Assembly (NCBI GenBank): GCA_015060485.1
Contig: SUYI01000031.1
Span: forward strand, 1 to 44,250
Direction of reading: 5' to 3'
Length of the DNA: 44,250 bases
Source of the DNA: Prevotella sp.
Lineage (GTDB): Bacteria; Bacteroidota; Bacteroidia; Bacteroidales; Bacteroidaceae
Shown here: positions 24,538-32,730 of the stretch, piece by piece
Layout of the letters: each line of letters begins with the position of its first letter
Numbering within the stretch: the first letter of the stretch is position 1
Made by a program: the position numbers and the translations under genes
The notes under the pieces: generated by a model
The model's database searches: none
Seen by the model: only the letters and a program-made list of their open reading frames with translations
Told to the model about the DNA's origin: nothing

Positions 24538-26085
24538 TCAGATACCTCTTTCGGCCCAATCGCCCCTGTCCAGATTGCGATAGCCGATGGCTTCGGCGAT
24601 ATGCTGGCTCTGGACATGCTCAGAGGCATCGAGGTCGGCGATGGTACGGGCAACCTTCAGTATGCGGCTATAGGCACGGGCAGAGAGTTTAAGCCGTTCC
24701 ATCGCCATGCGGAGCATGTCGAGCGACTCAGCGTCGGGCTCGGCAAACTGTTGAAGCATTTTCTCCGTCATCATCGCGTTGCAATGGATGCCCTTATAGG
24801 GACGGAAACGCTCCTCCTGTATCTTACGGGCGGCTATGACGCGTTCGCGGATTTTTTCGCTGGGTTCGCCAGGCTCCATCTGACTGAGTTGTGCAAATGG
24901 TACCGCCTGAATCTCACAATGGATATCAATACGGTCCAATAAAGGACCGCTGATCTTGTTCATGTAACGCTGAATCTGGCCGGGCGTGCAGGCGCAGTTA
25001 TGGGTGGGATCTCCGTAATATCCGCAGGGACAGGGGTTCATCGAAGCCACGAGCATGAACGAACAAGGATATTCCACAGTGTACTTGGCCCGGCTGATAC
25101 TGATCTTGCGGTCTTCCAATGGCTGACGCAGCACCTCAAGGACAGAACGCGACAGCTCGGGCATCTCATCAAGAAAAAGGACACCATTATGGGCGAGACT
25201 GATTTCGCCGGGCTGGGGATTGTTGCCGCCACCAACGAGTGCCACTTGCGATATCGTATGGTGAGGTGCGCGGAAGGGACGCTGGCTGATGAGGCTGGTG
25301 TCACGAGGCAGCTTACCAGCAACACTATGAATCTGGGTGGTCTCGAGGCTCTCGGCCAGCGACAACGGAGGCAGAATGCTGGGCAGACGTTTGGCCAGCA
25401 TCGACTTACCCGAGCCCGGTGGACCAATCATAATGAGGTTATGACCACCCGCTGCAGCCACTTCCAAGGCGCGTTTGACACTTTCTTGCCCTTTGACGTC
25501 GCTGAAGTCGAACTCGTAGTGGTTCTGCTGTTCGTAGAACTCGCGCCGGGTGTCGATGACGGTGGGTTCGTAGCTGGTGTCGCCATTGAAAAAACGAATG
25601 ACATCCGTCAGTGTGTCCATGCCATAGACTTCGAGCTGGTTGACGACCGCTGCTTCGCGGATATTCTGTTGGGGCACGATAAGGCCCTTAAACTTCTCCT
25701 GCCGAGCACGGATGGCTATGGGTAAAGCACCACGAACGGGTTGCAGATGGCCGTCGAGTCCCAGCTCGCCCACCAACATGTATTTATCAAGCTGTTCACC
25801 CTGCACTTTACCATTAGCCGCCAGAATGGCAATAGCCAGTGGCAGGTCGTAGCTGGAGCCCTCCTTCTTGATATCGGCAGGTGACAGATTGACTGTGATG
25901 TCCATCGTGGGCATCTTGAAACCATTGTTGATGAGTGCCGCCTTGATGCGGTCATGGCTTTCCTTAACGGCGGTATCGGCCAGTCCCGTCAAGTGAAACT
26001 GCACACCACGCGACATACTTACCTCGACGGTGACAGTGGTCACTTCCAGGCCATTGACTGCTGCGCAAAAGGTTTTTACAAGCAT
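24538..26085 (-). CDS. YifB/ComM family Mg-chelatase-like AAA+ ATPase
   Basis: A 515-aa protein: N-terminal Lon-protease-like/ChlI domain (about 1-170), AAA+ core with Walker A GPPGSGKS (221-228) and Walker B VLFLDEMPE (302-310), a CPCGYYGDPTHNCAC cysteine cluster (352-366) that could bind zinc, and a C-terminal Mg-chelatase domain. ComM is a branch-migration helicase aiding integration of incoming DNA in naturally transformable bacteria; in Bacteroidota the role is less tested. Its own promoter (26109-26139) matches the ompH promoter repeat. GH31 follows 35 nt downstream on the same strand. Confidence 0.92.
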   Translation of the reverse strand: MLVKTFCAAVNGLEVTTVTVEVSMSRGVQFHLTGLADTAVKESHDRIKAALINNGFKMPTMDITVNLSPADIKKEGSSYDLPLAIAILAANGKVQGEQLDKYMLVGELGLDGHLQPVRGALPIAIRARQEKFKGLIVPQQNIREAAVVNQLEVYGMDTLTDVIRFFNGDTSYEPTVIDTRREFYEQQNHYEFDFSDVKGQESVKRALEVAAAGGHNLIMIGPPGSGKSMLAKRLPSILPPLSLAESLETTQIHSVAGKLPRDTSLISQRPFRAPHHTISQVALVGGGNNPQPGEISLAHNGVLFLDEMPELSRSVLEVLRQPLEDRKISISRAKYTVEYPCSFMLVASMNPCPCGYYGDPTHNCACTPGQIQRYMNKISGPLLDRIDIHCEIQAVPFAQLSQMEPGEPSEKIRERVIAARKIQEERFRPYKGIHCNAMMTEKMLQQFAEPDAESLDMLRMAMERLKLSARAYSRILKVARTIADLDASEHVQSQHIAEAIGYRNLDRGDWAERGI

Positions 26086-26108
26086 AGTATTTATAATCTT
26101 TGATTTTG

Positions 26109-26164
26109 CAAAGATAGTGCAAATCGAGTAAAATGCAAAATAAATTGTGATTTATTTTCATTTT
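26109..26164 (-). promoter_or_regulatory. Promoter of yifB, second copy of the ompH promoter repeat
   Basis: -7 TATCTTTG (26109-26116), 19-nt spacer, -33 TTTG (26136-26139). The segment is about 90% identical to 16338-16393 across and beyond the promoter. Confidence 0.7.
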
Positions 26165-26179
26165 TGAGATGTAGCCTAT

Positions 26180-26222
26180 CTTCACCAAGGGTGAAAGATA
26201 CGAATAAGCGAGGAGAAAACCA
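26180..26222 (-). repeat. Dispersed hairpin/promoter-like element, copy 3 (diverged)
   Basis: Minus strand TTTTCTCCTCGCTTATTCGTA then ATCTTTC and a TTCACC/GGTGAA hairpin (26181-26186 with 26190-26195). It corresponds in layout to 11732-11785 and 13666-13704. Confidence 0.45.
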
Positions 26223-26232
26223 AATTTTGGAC

Positions 26233-26269
26233 AAAAAATATCGGCACTGCAACGAGGCAATGCCGATAT
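26233..26269 (-). terminator. Terminator of the ribosomal protein operon
   Basis: ATATCGGCA (26238-26246) pairs perfectly with TGCCGATAT (26261-26269). On the minus strand a T run follows (the A run at 26233-26238). It is about 40 nt past the tsf stop. Confidence 0.85.
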
Positions 26270-26309
26270 CCCATTAACTATAAAACCTAATCGTGATGTA
26301 ACATCAGAC

Positions 26310-27305
26310 TTAGTCGGCCACGAGGGTGAAGCGCTTGAAAGCGGTGATCTTCAGGTCCTTGTCCTGCTTGGCGAGCCACTGTGCAACAGTAGCCTTGTCG
26401 CCGTCACCGAACTGGAACTCCTGGTCGACCAGGCAGCTCTCCTTCAGGAACTTCTGAACACGACCCTTGGCGATGTTCTCGATCATAGGCATCTTGAGGT
26501 TAGCCTCGCCCTCGACCTTTGCGTCGGCAATGATCTTACGGGCTTCGTCGGCCTGTGCCTGTGTGAGCCATCCCTTGGCCATATTGGACTCGATGTGGTC
26601 CTCGGAATCGACGAGGTTGGGGTTCAGGCCAGCCTTCTTGAGCTTCATTTCGACAAACTTCTCAACCTGCTCAAGCTTGGTCTTCTCGAATGAGGTCTTG
26701 TACTCTTCGTCGAGAATCTTCTGGTCGACGCTCTGGGCGTCGAGGGCTACGGGCTTCATGGCAGCTACCTGCATGGCCACGAGGTGCCCTTGCTCGGCAG
26801 CGGGCTTGTTGGTCTGTACCATGGTGCACAGGGTGTGCTTACCCATGTGGTCGTAAACCTCTACGTTGTCACCCTCGAGGGTGAGGTAGCCGTCGAGCTC
26901 CATCTTCTCACCAGTGATACCCGAGCGCTGTGTAACAGCCTCCTGAGCGGTCTGACCGTTGATGTCGAGAGCCTTGACAGCCTCGATGTCGGCAGCCTTC
27001 GCAGCGATGGCAGCGTCGAGGATGCTCTGGGTGAGGGCGATGAAGTCAGCACCGTTAGCCACGAAGTCGGTCTCGCACTTCAGGGCGAGCATAGCTGCAA
27101 AGCCGTCCACCTTCTTTACGAGTACACAACCATTAGATGTCTCACGGTCGCTACGCTTGGCAGCGATAGCGAGGCCACGCTCACGGAGGAGCTCCTTGGC
27201 CTTGTCGAAGTCGCCCTCGGCCTCGGTCAGAGCCTTCTTTACGTCAGCCAGACCTGCGCCGGTCATTGCGCGAAGCTTCTTGATATCGTCAATAGAAATT
27301 GCCAT
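26310..27305 (-). CDS. tsf: Translation elongation factor Ts
   Basis: A 331-aa guanine-nucleotide exchange factor for EF-Tu. The UBA-like N-terminus (IKKLRAMTGAGLADVKKAL, AEGDFDKAKELLRERG) and the TDFVA-containing core (KCETDFVANG) are diagnostic. It is longer than the Escherichia coli protein, as usual for Bacteroidales. It is the last gene of rplM-rpsI-rpsB-tsf, 41 nt after rpsB; the gap is filled by an iterated repeat. Confidence 0.97.
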   Translation of the reverse strand: MAISIDDIKKLRAMTGAGLADVKKALTEAEGDFDKAKELLRERGLAIAAKRSDRETSNGCVLVKKVDGFAAMLALKCETDFVANGADFIALTQSILDAAIAAKAADIEAVKALDINGQTAQEAVTQRSGITGEKMELDGYLTLEGDNVEVYDHMGKHTLCTMVQTNKPAAEQGHLVAMQVAAMKPVALDAQSVDQKILDEEYKTSFEKTKLEQVEKFVEMKLKKAGLNPNLVDSEDHIESNMAKGWLTQAQADEARKIIADAKVEGEANLKMPMIENIAKGRVQKFLKESCLVDQEFQFGDGDKATVAQWLAKQDKDLKITAFKRFTLVAD

Positions 27306-27307
27306 TT

Positions 27308-27343
27308 TTACTTTGAACTTTGAAATTTGAACTTTGAAATTTA
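27308..27343 (-). repeat. Iterated repeat between rpsB and tsf
   Basis: Imperfect copies of CTTTGAACTTTGAAATTT, filling the gap immediately upstream of the tsf start codon. Confidence 0.6.
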
Positions 27344-27346
27344 TGA

Positions 27347-28210
27347 TTACTCTGCAGCGGGAGCCTCTTCTGCGGCGGGAGCAGCCTCTTCAGCAGCCTT
27401 TTCCTCAACTACGGGAGCCTCTTCAGCGGCAGCAGCCTTGCGAGGCTTGCGAGCCTGGCGCTTGGGCTTTACCTCTTCAGCATCAGCCTGAGCCTCTTCA
27501 GCCTTCTCGTCAGCCTTCTCGACCTTACGCTCCTCGATACCCTCGCTGATGGCAGCGCAGCAAGCAGCGAGAATGGTCTCTACTGAATCCTTAGCGTCGT
27601 CGTTAGCGGGAATAACGAAGTCGATGTTCTTGGGGTCAGAATTGGTGTCAACGATACCAAATACGGGGATACCCAGGCGGTTAGCCTCGTGAACGGCGAT
27701 GTTCTCCTTCAGCACGTCAACAACGAAGAGTGCACTGGGCAGACGGGTCAGGTCAGCGATAGAACCGAGGTTCTTCTCCAGCTTGGCACGCTGACGGGTC
27801 ACCTGCAGCAGCTCGCGCTTCGACAGGTTGGCAAAGGTACCGTCCTGCATCAGCTTGTCAATGTTCGCCATTTTCTTTACGGCCTTGCGGATAGTCGGGA
27901 AGTTGGTCAACATACCACCCGGCCAGCGCTCTGTAACGTAAGGCATACCAACGCTCTGAGCTTTCTCGGCGATGATTTCCTTAGTCTGTTTTTTAGTAGC
28001 GACGAACAGGATCTTCTTGCCGCTCTTGGCAATCTGCTTCAGTGCGTCAGCAGCCTCGTCAATCTTGATGACGGTCTTGTGGAGGTCAATAATGTGGATA
28101 CCGTTACGCTCGGTATAGATGTAGGGAGCCATTGCGGGGTTCCACTTACGCTTCAGGTGGCCAAAGTGGCAGCCAGCCTGCAGCAATTGGTCAAAATTTG
28201 TTCTTGCCAT
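27347..28210 (-). CDS. rpsB: 30S ribosomal protein S2
   Basis: A 287-aa S2. The conserved start LLQAGCHFGHLKRKWNPAM and the ATKKQTKEII and ERWPGGMLTNF blocks are clear. The start is at ATG 28210 (MARTNFDQLL); an in-frame upstream extension is repeat-derived. Residues about 223-287 are an added low-complexity tail of Glu, Ala, Lys and Pro (for example EEAPVVEEKAAEEAAPAAEE), commonly seen in Prevotella and Bacteroides S2 and of unknown use. Confidence 0.97.
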   Translation of the reverse strand: MARTNFDQLLQAGCHFGHLKRKWNPAMAPYIYTERNGIHIIDLHKTVIKIDEAADALKQIAKSGKKILFVATKKQTKEIIAEKAQSVGMPYVTERWPGGMLTNFPTIRKAVKKMANIDKLMQDGTFANLSKRELLQVTRQRAKLEKNLGSIADLTRLPSALFVVDVLKENIAVHEANRLGIPVFGIVDTNSDPKNIDFVIPANDDAKDSVETILAACCAAISEGIEERKVEKADEKAEEAQADAEEVKPKRQARKPRKAAAAEEAPVVEEKAAEEAAPAAEEAPAAE

Positions 28211-28273
28211 TTTTACTTTTGTCTTTAATTTGTTTACATTCTTTTTAATTCTTGTCCAGAACCAGCCGCTAAG

Positions 28274-28310
28274 TAATTGGTAATTGACAATTGATAATTG
28301 ACAATTCAAG
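28274..28310 (-). repeat. Iterated repeat upstream of rpsB
   Basis: AATTGGTAATTGACAATTG, then ATAATTGACAATT: an imperfect 11-12 nt iteration, self-complementary at each AATT step, within the 190-nt rpsI-rpsB gap. Confidence 0.6.
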
Positions 28311-28360
28311 TCTCAGCGGTTTAGATACTAAACTGTTCAGCCTCTTTCTTGAACTCCTCA

Positions 28361-28396
28361 CTTTAAAGTTTAAACCTCAAAGTTCATAGTTCAAAG
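28361..28396 (-). repeat. Second iterated repeat in the rpsI-rpsB gap
   Basis: CTTTAAAGTTTAAACCTCAA, then AGTTCATAGTTCAAAG: imperfect iterations of an AAAGTTTA/AAAGTTCA word just past the rpsI stop. Confidence 0.5.
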
Positions 28397-28401
28397 AAAA
28401 A

Positions 28402-28788
28402 TTAACGCTTACTGAACTGGAAGCGACGACGTGCCTTGGGCTGACCGGGCTTCTTACGCTCTACCTCACGAGCATCGCGAGTCAGGAAACCGGCATCCTT
28501 CAGCTTCTTCTTGTCTTCCTCGTTGATTTTCACCAATGCACGGGCAATGGCGAGGCGCAGAGCCTGGCTCTGACCAGTGAAACCACCACCGTCGAGGTTG
28601 ACCTTGATGTCATATTTTTCAGCTACCTCCAGCAGGTTCAGCGGCTGCTTCACCACGTACTGCAGGATGGCAGAGGGGAAGTATACTTCCAAGTCTTTCT
28701 TGTTGATCGTAATCTTGCCATTACCTTCTGACAGATAAACGCGAGCTACTGAGCTCTTGCGACGACCTATTGCGTTGATGTATTCCAT
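28402..28788 (-). CDS. rpsI: 30S ribosomal protein S9
   Basis: A 128-aa S9, full length. The conserved features are GRRKSSVARVYL near the N-terminus, GGGFTGQSQALRLAIARAL, and the basic C-terminal KARRRFQFSKR tail that reaches the P-site tRNA. It follows rplM by about 27 nt, a gap filled by an iterated TTTTACTT repeat. Confidence 0.97.
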   Translation of the reverse strand: MEYINAIGRRKSSVARVYLSEGNGKITINKKDLEVYFPSAILQYVVKQPLNLLEVAEKYDIKVNLDGGGFTGQSQALRLAIARALVKINEEDKKKLKDAGFLTRDAREVERKKPGQPKARRRFQFSKR

Positions 28789-28789
28789 C

Positions 28790-28820
28790 TTATTTTACTT
28801 TTTTACTTTTTTACTTTACT
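28790..28820 (-). repeat. Iterated repeat between rplM and rpsI
   Basis: Four imperfect copies of TTTTTACT. It contains the rplM stop codon. Confidence 0.6.
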
Positions 28821-29283
28821 TGTACTGGTTAATGTCGATAGCCTTGGGCTTCTGAGCCTCGTGCTTGTGCTCTGTACCATTATAAATGTAGAGGTTGTTC
28901 AGCAGGGCACGACCAAGAGGGCCTTTGGGCAGCATACCCTTCACGGCATGCTTGATGATGCGCTCTACACCGAAGGGCTTCTTGCGGAGCTCAGCGGGAG
29001 TGTTGAAGCGCTGACCACCGGGATAGCCCGTGTAGCGGGTGTATACCTTGTCAGTCTCTTTCTTACCAGTGAATACCACCTTGTCAGCATTGATGATGAT
29101 CACATTGTCACCACAGTCCTGATTGGGGGTGAAGGTGGGCTTGTACTTTCCGCGGATAATCTTAGCTACCTTTGAAGCAAGACGGCCTACTACCTGATCG
29201 GTAGCGTCAATCACGAGCCATTCCTTCTGCTCACGAGCAGCTTCCTTAGATACGGAAACGGTCTTGTAACTTAAAGTATTCAT
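28816..29283 (-). CDS. rplM: 50S ribosomal protein L13
   Basis: A 155-aa L13, full length (WLVIDATDQVVGRLASKVAK, ADKVVFTGKK, HAVKGMLPKGPLGR). First gene of the rplM-rpsI-rpsB-tsf operon, preceded by a long leader. Confidence 0.97.
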   Translation of the reverse strand: MNTLSYKTVSVSKEAAREQKEWLVIDATDQVVGRLASKVAKIIRGKYKPTFTPNQDCGDNVIIINADKVVFTGKKETDKVYTRYTGYPGGQRFNTPAELRKKPFGVERIIKHAVKGMLPKGPLGRALLNNLYIYNGTEHKHEAQKPKAIDINQYK

Positions 29284-29520
29284 TTCTTCTAAATTTTACT
29301 ACTAAAAAACAGTTTACTATTATAATATAAATAATGTACGCACATAAATAAACACCCGAGGTCTAACTCCCGGTTGTTAGTCTAACGTGCGCTCCACAGT
29401 CCCTTATAGTAAGGATACTTGTGGATTTTTGAACCAGCGATTCACGAACCACCACGTCCGGCCAAAGACGCCGCTATTCACACTCCAGCTCACGGGGATT
29501 CTAAGTCTCTCCCCAAATCG
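29284..29520 (-). promoter_or_regulatory. Long structured leader of the rplM operon
   Basis: About 235 nt separate the -7 box (29526-29533) from the L13 start. The leader holds several short inverted repeats, including CCGGG/CTCGG around an AGTTAGAC loop (about 29358-29376) and GTTAG/CTAAC, in otherwise GC-rich sequence without a reading frame. Ribosomal operons are often autoregulated through such leaders; binding by L13 or another product is inferred. I could not match it to a named leader class. Confidence 0.5.
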
Positions 29521-29525
29521 GACTG

Positions 29526-29533
29526 CAAAGGTA
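29526..29533 (-). promoter_or_regulatory. -7 element of the rplM operon
   Basis: Minus strand TACCTTTG followed by GCAGTCCGA. A good -33 TTTG is not visible upstream, where the sequence is GC-rich. Confidence 0.6.
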
Positions 29534-29606
29534 CGCTTTTTTTATAAAATACGCGCGAGGAAAATCTCCCCGCGCGCAACTTTTATGATTATTTAACACC
29601 TTAACC

Positions 29607-30083
29607 CTATTTCTTCTCTTTCTTGGGCTTGTAAAGCACCATCAACGTTGGTTTGTAAGTATTCTCCAAGGTGACGGAAATGAAGCCGCCGTCCGTCTCG
29701 AAATCAGCCTTCTTGTGATCATCCTTCAAGATGGGACAATTGGGCCAGGCCCCGAGTTCTTTCTCCAATCCGTCGCGAATCTCCTGCCACAACCGACGCG
29801 TGCTGTCGTTTGTCGACAGGCGATAGTTCTCCTGAATAGCCTGCAACTGGTCGCCCTCATAGGCAATCAGCACATGATAGGGTTCCCCCGTTTTGAAGAG
29901 TTGTACCTGTCGTCCGCTGTCCGATGTGGCAGAGTCGACGACGAAACCACGAGCCAGCAGCGAGTCCACCATGTCATGAATAGGCAGCGAGAATGCCAAC
30001 CCTCGATAATTAAACGGAGACTTGCTCTCCTGACAAGCCATCAAGGCCATCAAGGCCACTACGAAAAATGCTATTTTCTTCAT
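29607..30083 (-). CDS. Small lipoprotein, unrecognised family
   Basis: A 158-aa protein with a lipoprotein signal peptide (MKKIAFFVVALMALMAC, lipidated C17). The mature part begins QESKSPFNYRG and contains HDMVDSLLARGFVVDSATSD and a short beta-rich C-terminus ending in Lys-rich YKPKKEKK. I do not recognise the family. It has its own -7-like TACTTTTG (30104-30111) and is divergent from the sugar isomerase-like gene. Envelope location is inferred. Confidence 0.75.
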   Translation of the reverse strand: MKKIAFFVVALMALMACQESKSPFNYRGLAFSLPIHDMVDSLLARGFVVDSATSDSGRQVQLFKTGEPYHVLIAYEGDQLQAIQENYRLSTNDSTRRLWQEIRDGLEKELGAWPNCPILKDDHKKADFETDGGFISVTLENTYKPTLMVLYKPKKEKK

Positions 30084-30191
30084 AAAATCATGATTTTATG
30101 CTGCAAAAGTACGAAGAAATACTTAAAATGATGACATTAATAATGCTAAAACGTCTTAAATGATGTAAACTACATAGTTCGAACTACTAAA

Positions 30192-31103
30192 ATGAGTGAA
30201 TTACCGTCAAAAAGAATGCTCTTGGCTGGCAGCATAGCCGTATGGCTCACAATGGTCATGCTGCCTCTTGGCGTATTTGCCCAACATGCTGACAAGCAGC
30301 AGCAATACCGTATTGCCGCCTGCGATTGGATGATGCTGAAGCGTCAGAAACTGGGCGAATTCCAGCTTGCCAAAGACATTGGAGCTGATGGTGTAGAGGT
30401 CGATATGGGGCCGCTGGGACAGCGGGTACTATTCGACAACAAACTACGCGAACCCCACTTCCAACAGCTGTTCCGTCGGACGGCAGACTCTCTGGACATC
30501 ATGGTGCCCTCGATAGCTATGTCCGGATTCTTCGCTCAGAGTTTTCTCCAGCGCGAAAACTACCGCGATTTGGTGGACGATTGCCTGAATACGATGGATG
30601 TGATGGGCGCCCCCGTGGCCTTCCTGCCGTTGGGAGGAAGCGGCAACGAGTGGAAAGAGTCCGGCGAAGCCCGTCACGAGATGGTGCGCCGTTTGCATGA
30701 GGTGGGCGAGATGGCCCTCAGTCGCGGCAAGATCATCGCTATCCGCACACAACTGGACGCTCGCGCAAACCTCGTATTATTAAAGGAGGTGAATAGCGAA
30801 GGCATCAAAATCTACTACAACCTGCAGGACGCTGTCGACCAACGGCGGTGTCCGACGAAGGAACTAAAGATGCTGGGCAGCAAGAACATCGCCCAGATTC
30901 ATGCTTCGCTCACCGACAGTGTGACGCTCGATAAGGATCCCCGCATCGATCTGCGCAAGGTAAAACGCACGCTCGACAAGATGAAATGGCGTGGCTGGCT
31001 TGTCGTCGAGCGCAGCCGCAATGCACAAGACGTGAAGAACGTCAAGGGCAACTTTTCGACCAATGTGGCGTACCTGAAAGAAATCTTTCAGGATGAGAGG
31101 TGA
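30192..31103 (+). CDS. Exported sugar phosphate isomerase/epimerase-like TIM barrel
   Basis: A 303-aa protein of the xylose isomerase-like TIM barrel superfamily, with an N-terminal membrane/signal segment (about residues 9-30, ending GVFAQ). Core strand motifs include DGVEVDMG, MGAPVAFLPLGG and the C-terminal WRGWLVVERSRN. Such exported proteins act on free sugars or sugar acids in the periplasm. It precedes the beta-helix lipoprotein and SusC/SusD genes on the same strand, so a role in that glycan locus is likely. Its stop lies in an iterated GAGGTAAGAG repeat. Confidence 0.75.
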   Translation: MSELPSKRMLLAGSIAVWLTMVMLPLGVFAQHADKQQQYRIAACDWMMLKRQKLGEFQLAKDIGADGVEVDMGPLGQRVLFDNKLREPHFQQLFRRTADSLDIMVPSIAMSGFFAQSFLQRENYRDLVDDCLNTMDVMGAPVAFLPLGGSGNEWKESGEARHEMVRRLHEVGEMALSRGKIIAIRTQLDARANLVLLKEVNSEGIKIYYNLQDAVDQRRCPTKELKMLGSKNIAQIHASLTDSVTLDKDPRIDLRKVKRTLDKMKWRGWLVVERSRNAQDVKNVKGNFSTNVAYLKEIFQDER

Positions 31104-31138
31104 GAGGAAAGAGGTAAGAGGTAAGAGGTAAGAGATTA
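31094..31138 (+). repeat. Iterated repeat after the isomerase gene
   Basis: Four to five imperfect copies of AGAGGTA/AGAGGAA. The isomerase stop codon lies within the first copy. Confidence 0.65.
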
Positions 31139-31185
31139 GAATAAAATAACGAAATATCGGAAATATAAACAATAAGTTAAACTAA

Positions 31186-32694
31186 ATGAAGGATTTTATG
31201 AAGAAGAATCAATTCTTTACGTACAGTAAGATGTGCGTGCTTGCCCTCACCGGAGCAAGCGCCCTGCTGCTTGCATCGTGCGCCAAGGATGGTTTCGACG
31301 ACGAATCGTTCGACAGCGGTGTATCGAACACGCAGGTATCGACCATATCTGCTGATGATATCACGATTACACCCAGTGCTGACGGCAAGTCGCAAACCTT
31401 CTCATGGCCAGTAGTCATGGGAGCAGGCGGTTATCGCGTCAATCTCATTGACGTCAGCAATCCTAGCGAGCCTGTCATCAACGACAGCATCGTCGACGGC
31501 TGCTCTGTAACGGGCAAGCGCGAGGAGGATGTCAACTACCGTCTGACCGTTCTGCCTCTGGGAAACACGAAGAAGGGTAATACGGACGCAACAGCAGTTG
31601 CCACCAAGGAGTTCTCGACGTTTACCGCAACCTACATGACGATTCCTGCAGGCTCTGACCTGAACGAATGGTTTGCTGCCAATCCGACTCCGGCGGACTC
31701 TATCGGTTCAAACCTGAATTACGATTTGGAGGCAGGTGCCACGTATACAGTCAGTGGTGTGCTCAACTTCGACGGCCAGGCCGTTACGCTGCGTTCTACC
31801 AGCAAGAACAGCCATGCCAAAATCAAGTATACGGCAGAAGAGGCGACCATTACGTTTACGGCTGACTTCAATGCGAAGTACCTGGACTTCGACTGTGCCG
31901 GTATGAGTCCCGGCAATGGTGTCTTTGCTTTCAGTAAGGAGTCTACCGTAGCTGCAGCCAACACGATTGATCCGGATACTTATAAGTGGACAGGTCCTTT
32001 CTTCGAAAAAGTCGTCATTGCCAGCTGCAACTTCGACAACGTCATGGGTATGTTCTTCTATGACAACCAGGCGAAAACGGGCGTCAAGACCATGCTGATC
32101 GACAACTGTCTGGTACACCTCACGCCTGCTGACGATTCGAATCTGAAGAACCGTGGTGTCATCTGGACCAACAAGGCCGGACACATCAATGACTTCACGG
32201 TTACTGGTTCGACCTTCTACGAGAGCCCCGACTGTACTACAGATCTCAAGTACTTCTATCAGGCCGGTGGCGTCAGTGCCCATGAGGTCTATAATAGTGA
32301 TGCCACCACCAACTCGGTGAACTACAAGAACTCCACTTTCTATCATGTGACATGGAACAGCGGTCAGTGGGGCAACTACAACCGTATGCAGGGCCGTAAC
32401 TGGTCGTACTGGGTGATGACCGACTGCATCTTCTACGACTGCTCCACCGCGGGCAGCGTTCCCCGTCGCTTCCTGCACGGACAGGCCTATGCCTCCAGTC
32501 CCCAGAACAAGACGTTCAACAACAATACCTATATGAAGGCTGACGGAACCTTCCAGGATCCTCAGCCGTATGACGAGTCAGGAACCATCATCGAGGAAGA
32601 TCCTCAGTTTGCTAATCCTGCTGCCGGCGACTTCCATATCAGTGGTCCCACGCAGGTGGCCCGTAAGACTGGTGACCCGCGTTGGCTGCCCTAA
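31186..32694 (+). CDS. Surface lipoprotein, FnIII-like plus beta-helix (DUF4957/DUF5123-like)
   Basis: A 502-aa lipoprotein (lipobox LLASC, C32). Residues about 50-150 look like a fibronectin type III-like domain (SFSWPVVMGAGGYRVNL-type pattern). Residues about 180-500 form a right-handed beta-helix-like domain as in DUF4957/DUF5123 proteins, with recurring N/D-rich turns (SCNFDNVMGMFFYD, DNCLVHL, GSTFYES). Such proteins occur in Bacteroidota pectin loci and may bind homogalacturonan or act as weak lyases; that role is inferred. M5 (31198) is an alternative start. It lies upstream of susC, whereas accessory lipoproteins usually follow susD. Confidence 0.7.
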   Translation: MKDFMKKNQFFTYSKMCVLALTGASALLLASCAKDGFDDESFDSGVSNTQVSTISADDITITPSADGKSQTFSWPVVMGAGGYRVNLIDVSNPSEPVINDSIVDGCSVTGKREEDVNYRLTVLPLGNTKKGNTDATAVATKEFSTFTATYMTIPAGSDLNEWFAANPTPADSIGSNLNYDLEAGATYTVSGVLNFDGQAVTLRSTSKNSHAKIKYTAEEATITFTADFNAKYLDFDCAGMSPGNGVFAFSKESTVAAANTIDPDTYKWTGPFFEKVVIASCNFDNVMGMFFYDNQAKTGVKTMLIDNCLVHLTPADDSNLKNRGVIWTNKAGHINDFTVTGSTFYESPDCTTDLKYFYQAGGVSAHEVYNSDATTNSVNYKNSTFYHVTWNSGQWGNYNRMQGRNWSYWVMTDCIFYDCSTAGSVPRRFLHGQAYASSPQNKTFNNNTYMKADGTFQDPQPYDESGTIIEEDPQFANPAAGDFHISGPTQVARKTGDPRWLP

Positions 32695-32697
32695 AGA

Positions 32698-32728
32698 GTA
32701 AAAAGGTAAAAAAGTAAAAAGGTAAAAA
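32698..32728 (+). repeat. Iterated repeat upstream of susC
   Basis: Imperfect copies of GTAAAAAG/GTAAAAAA, ending 2 nt before the susC start codon. The same word occurs at 20505-20530 and, inverted, at 28790-28820. Confidence 0.65.
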
Positions 32729-32730
32729 CT

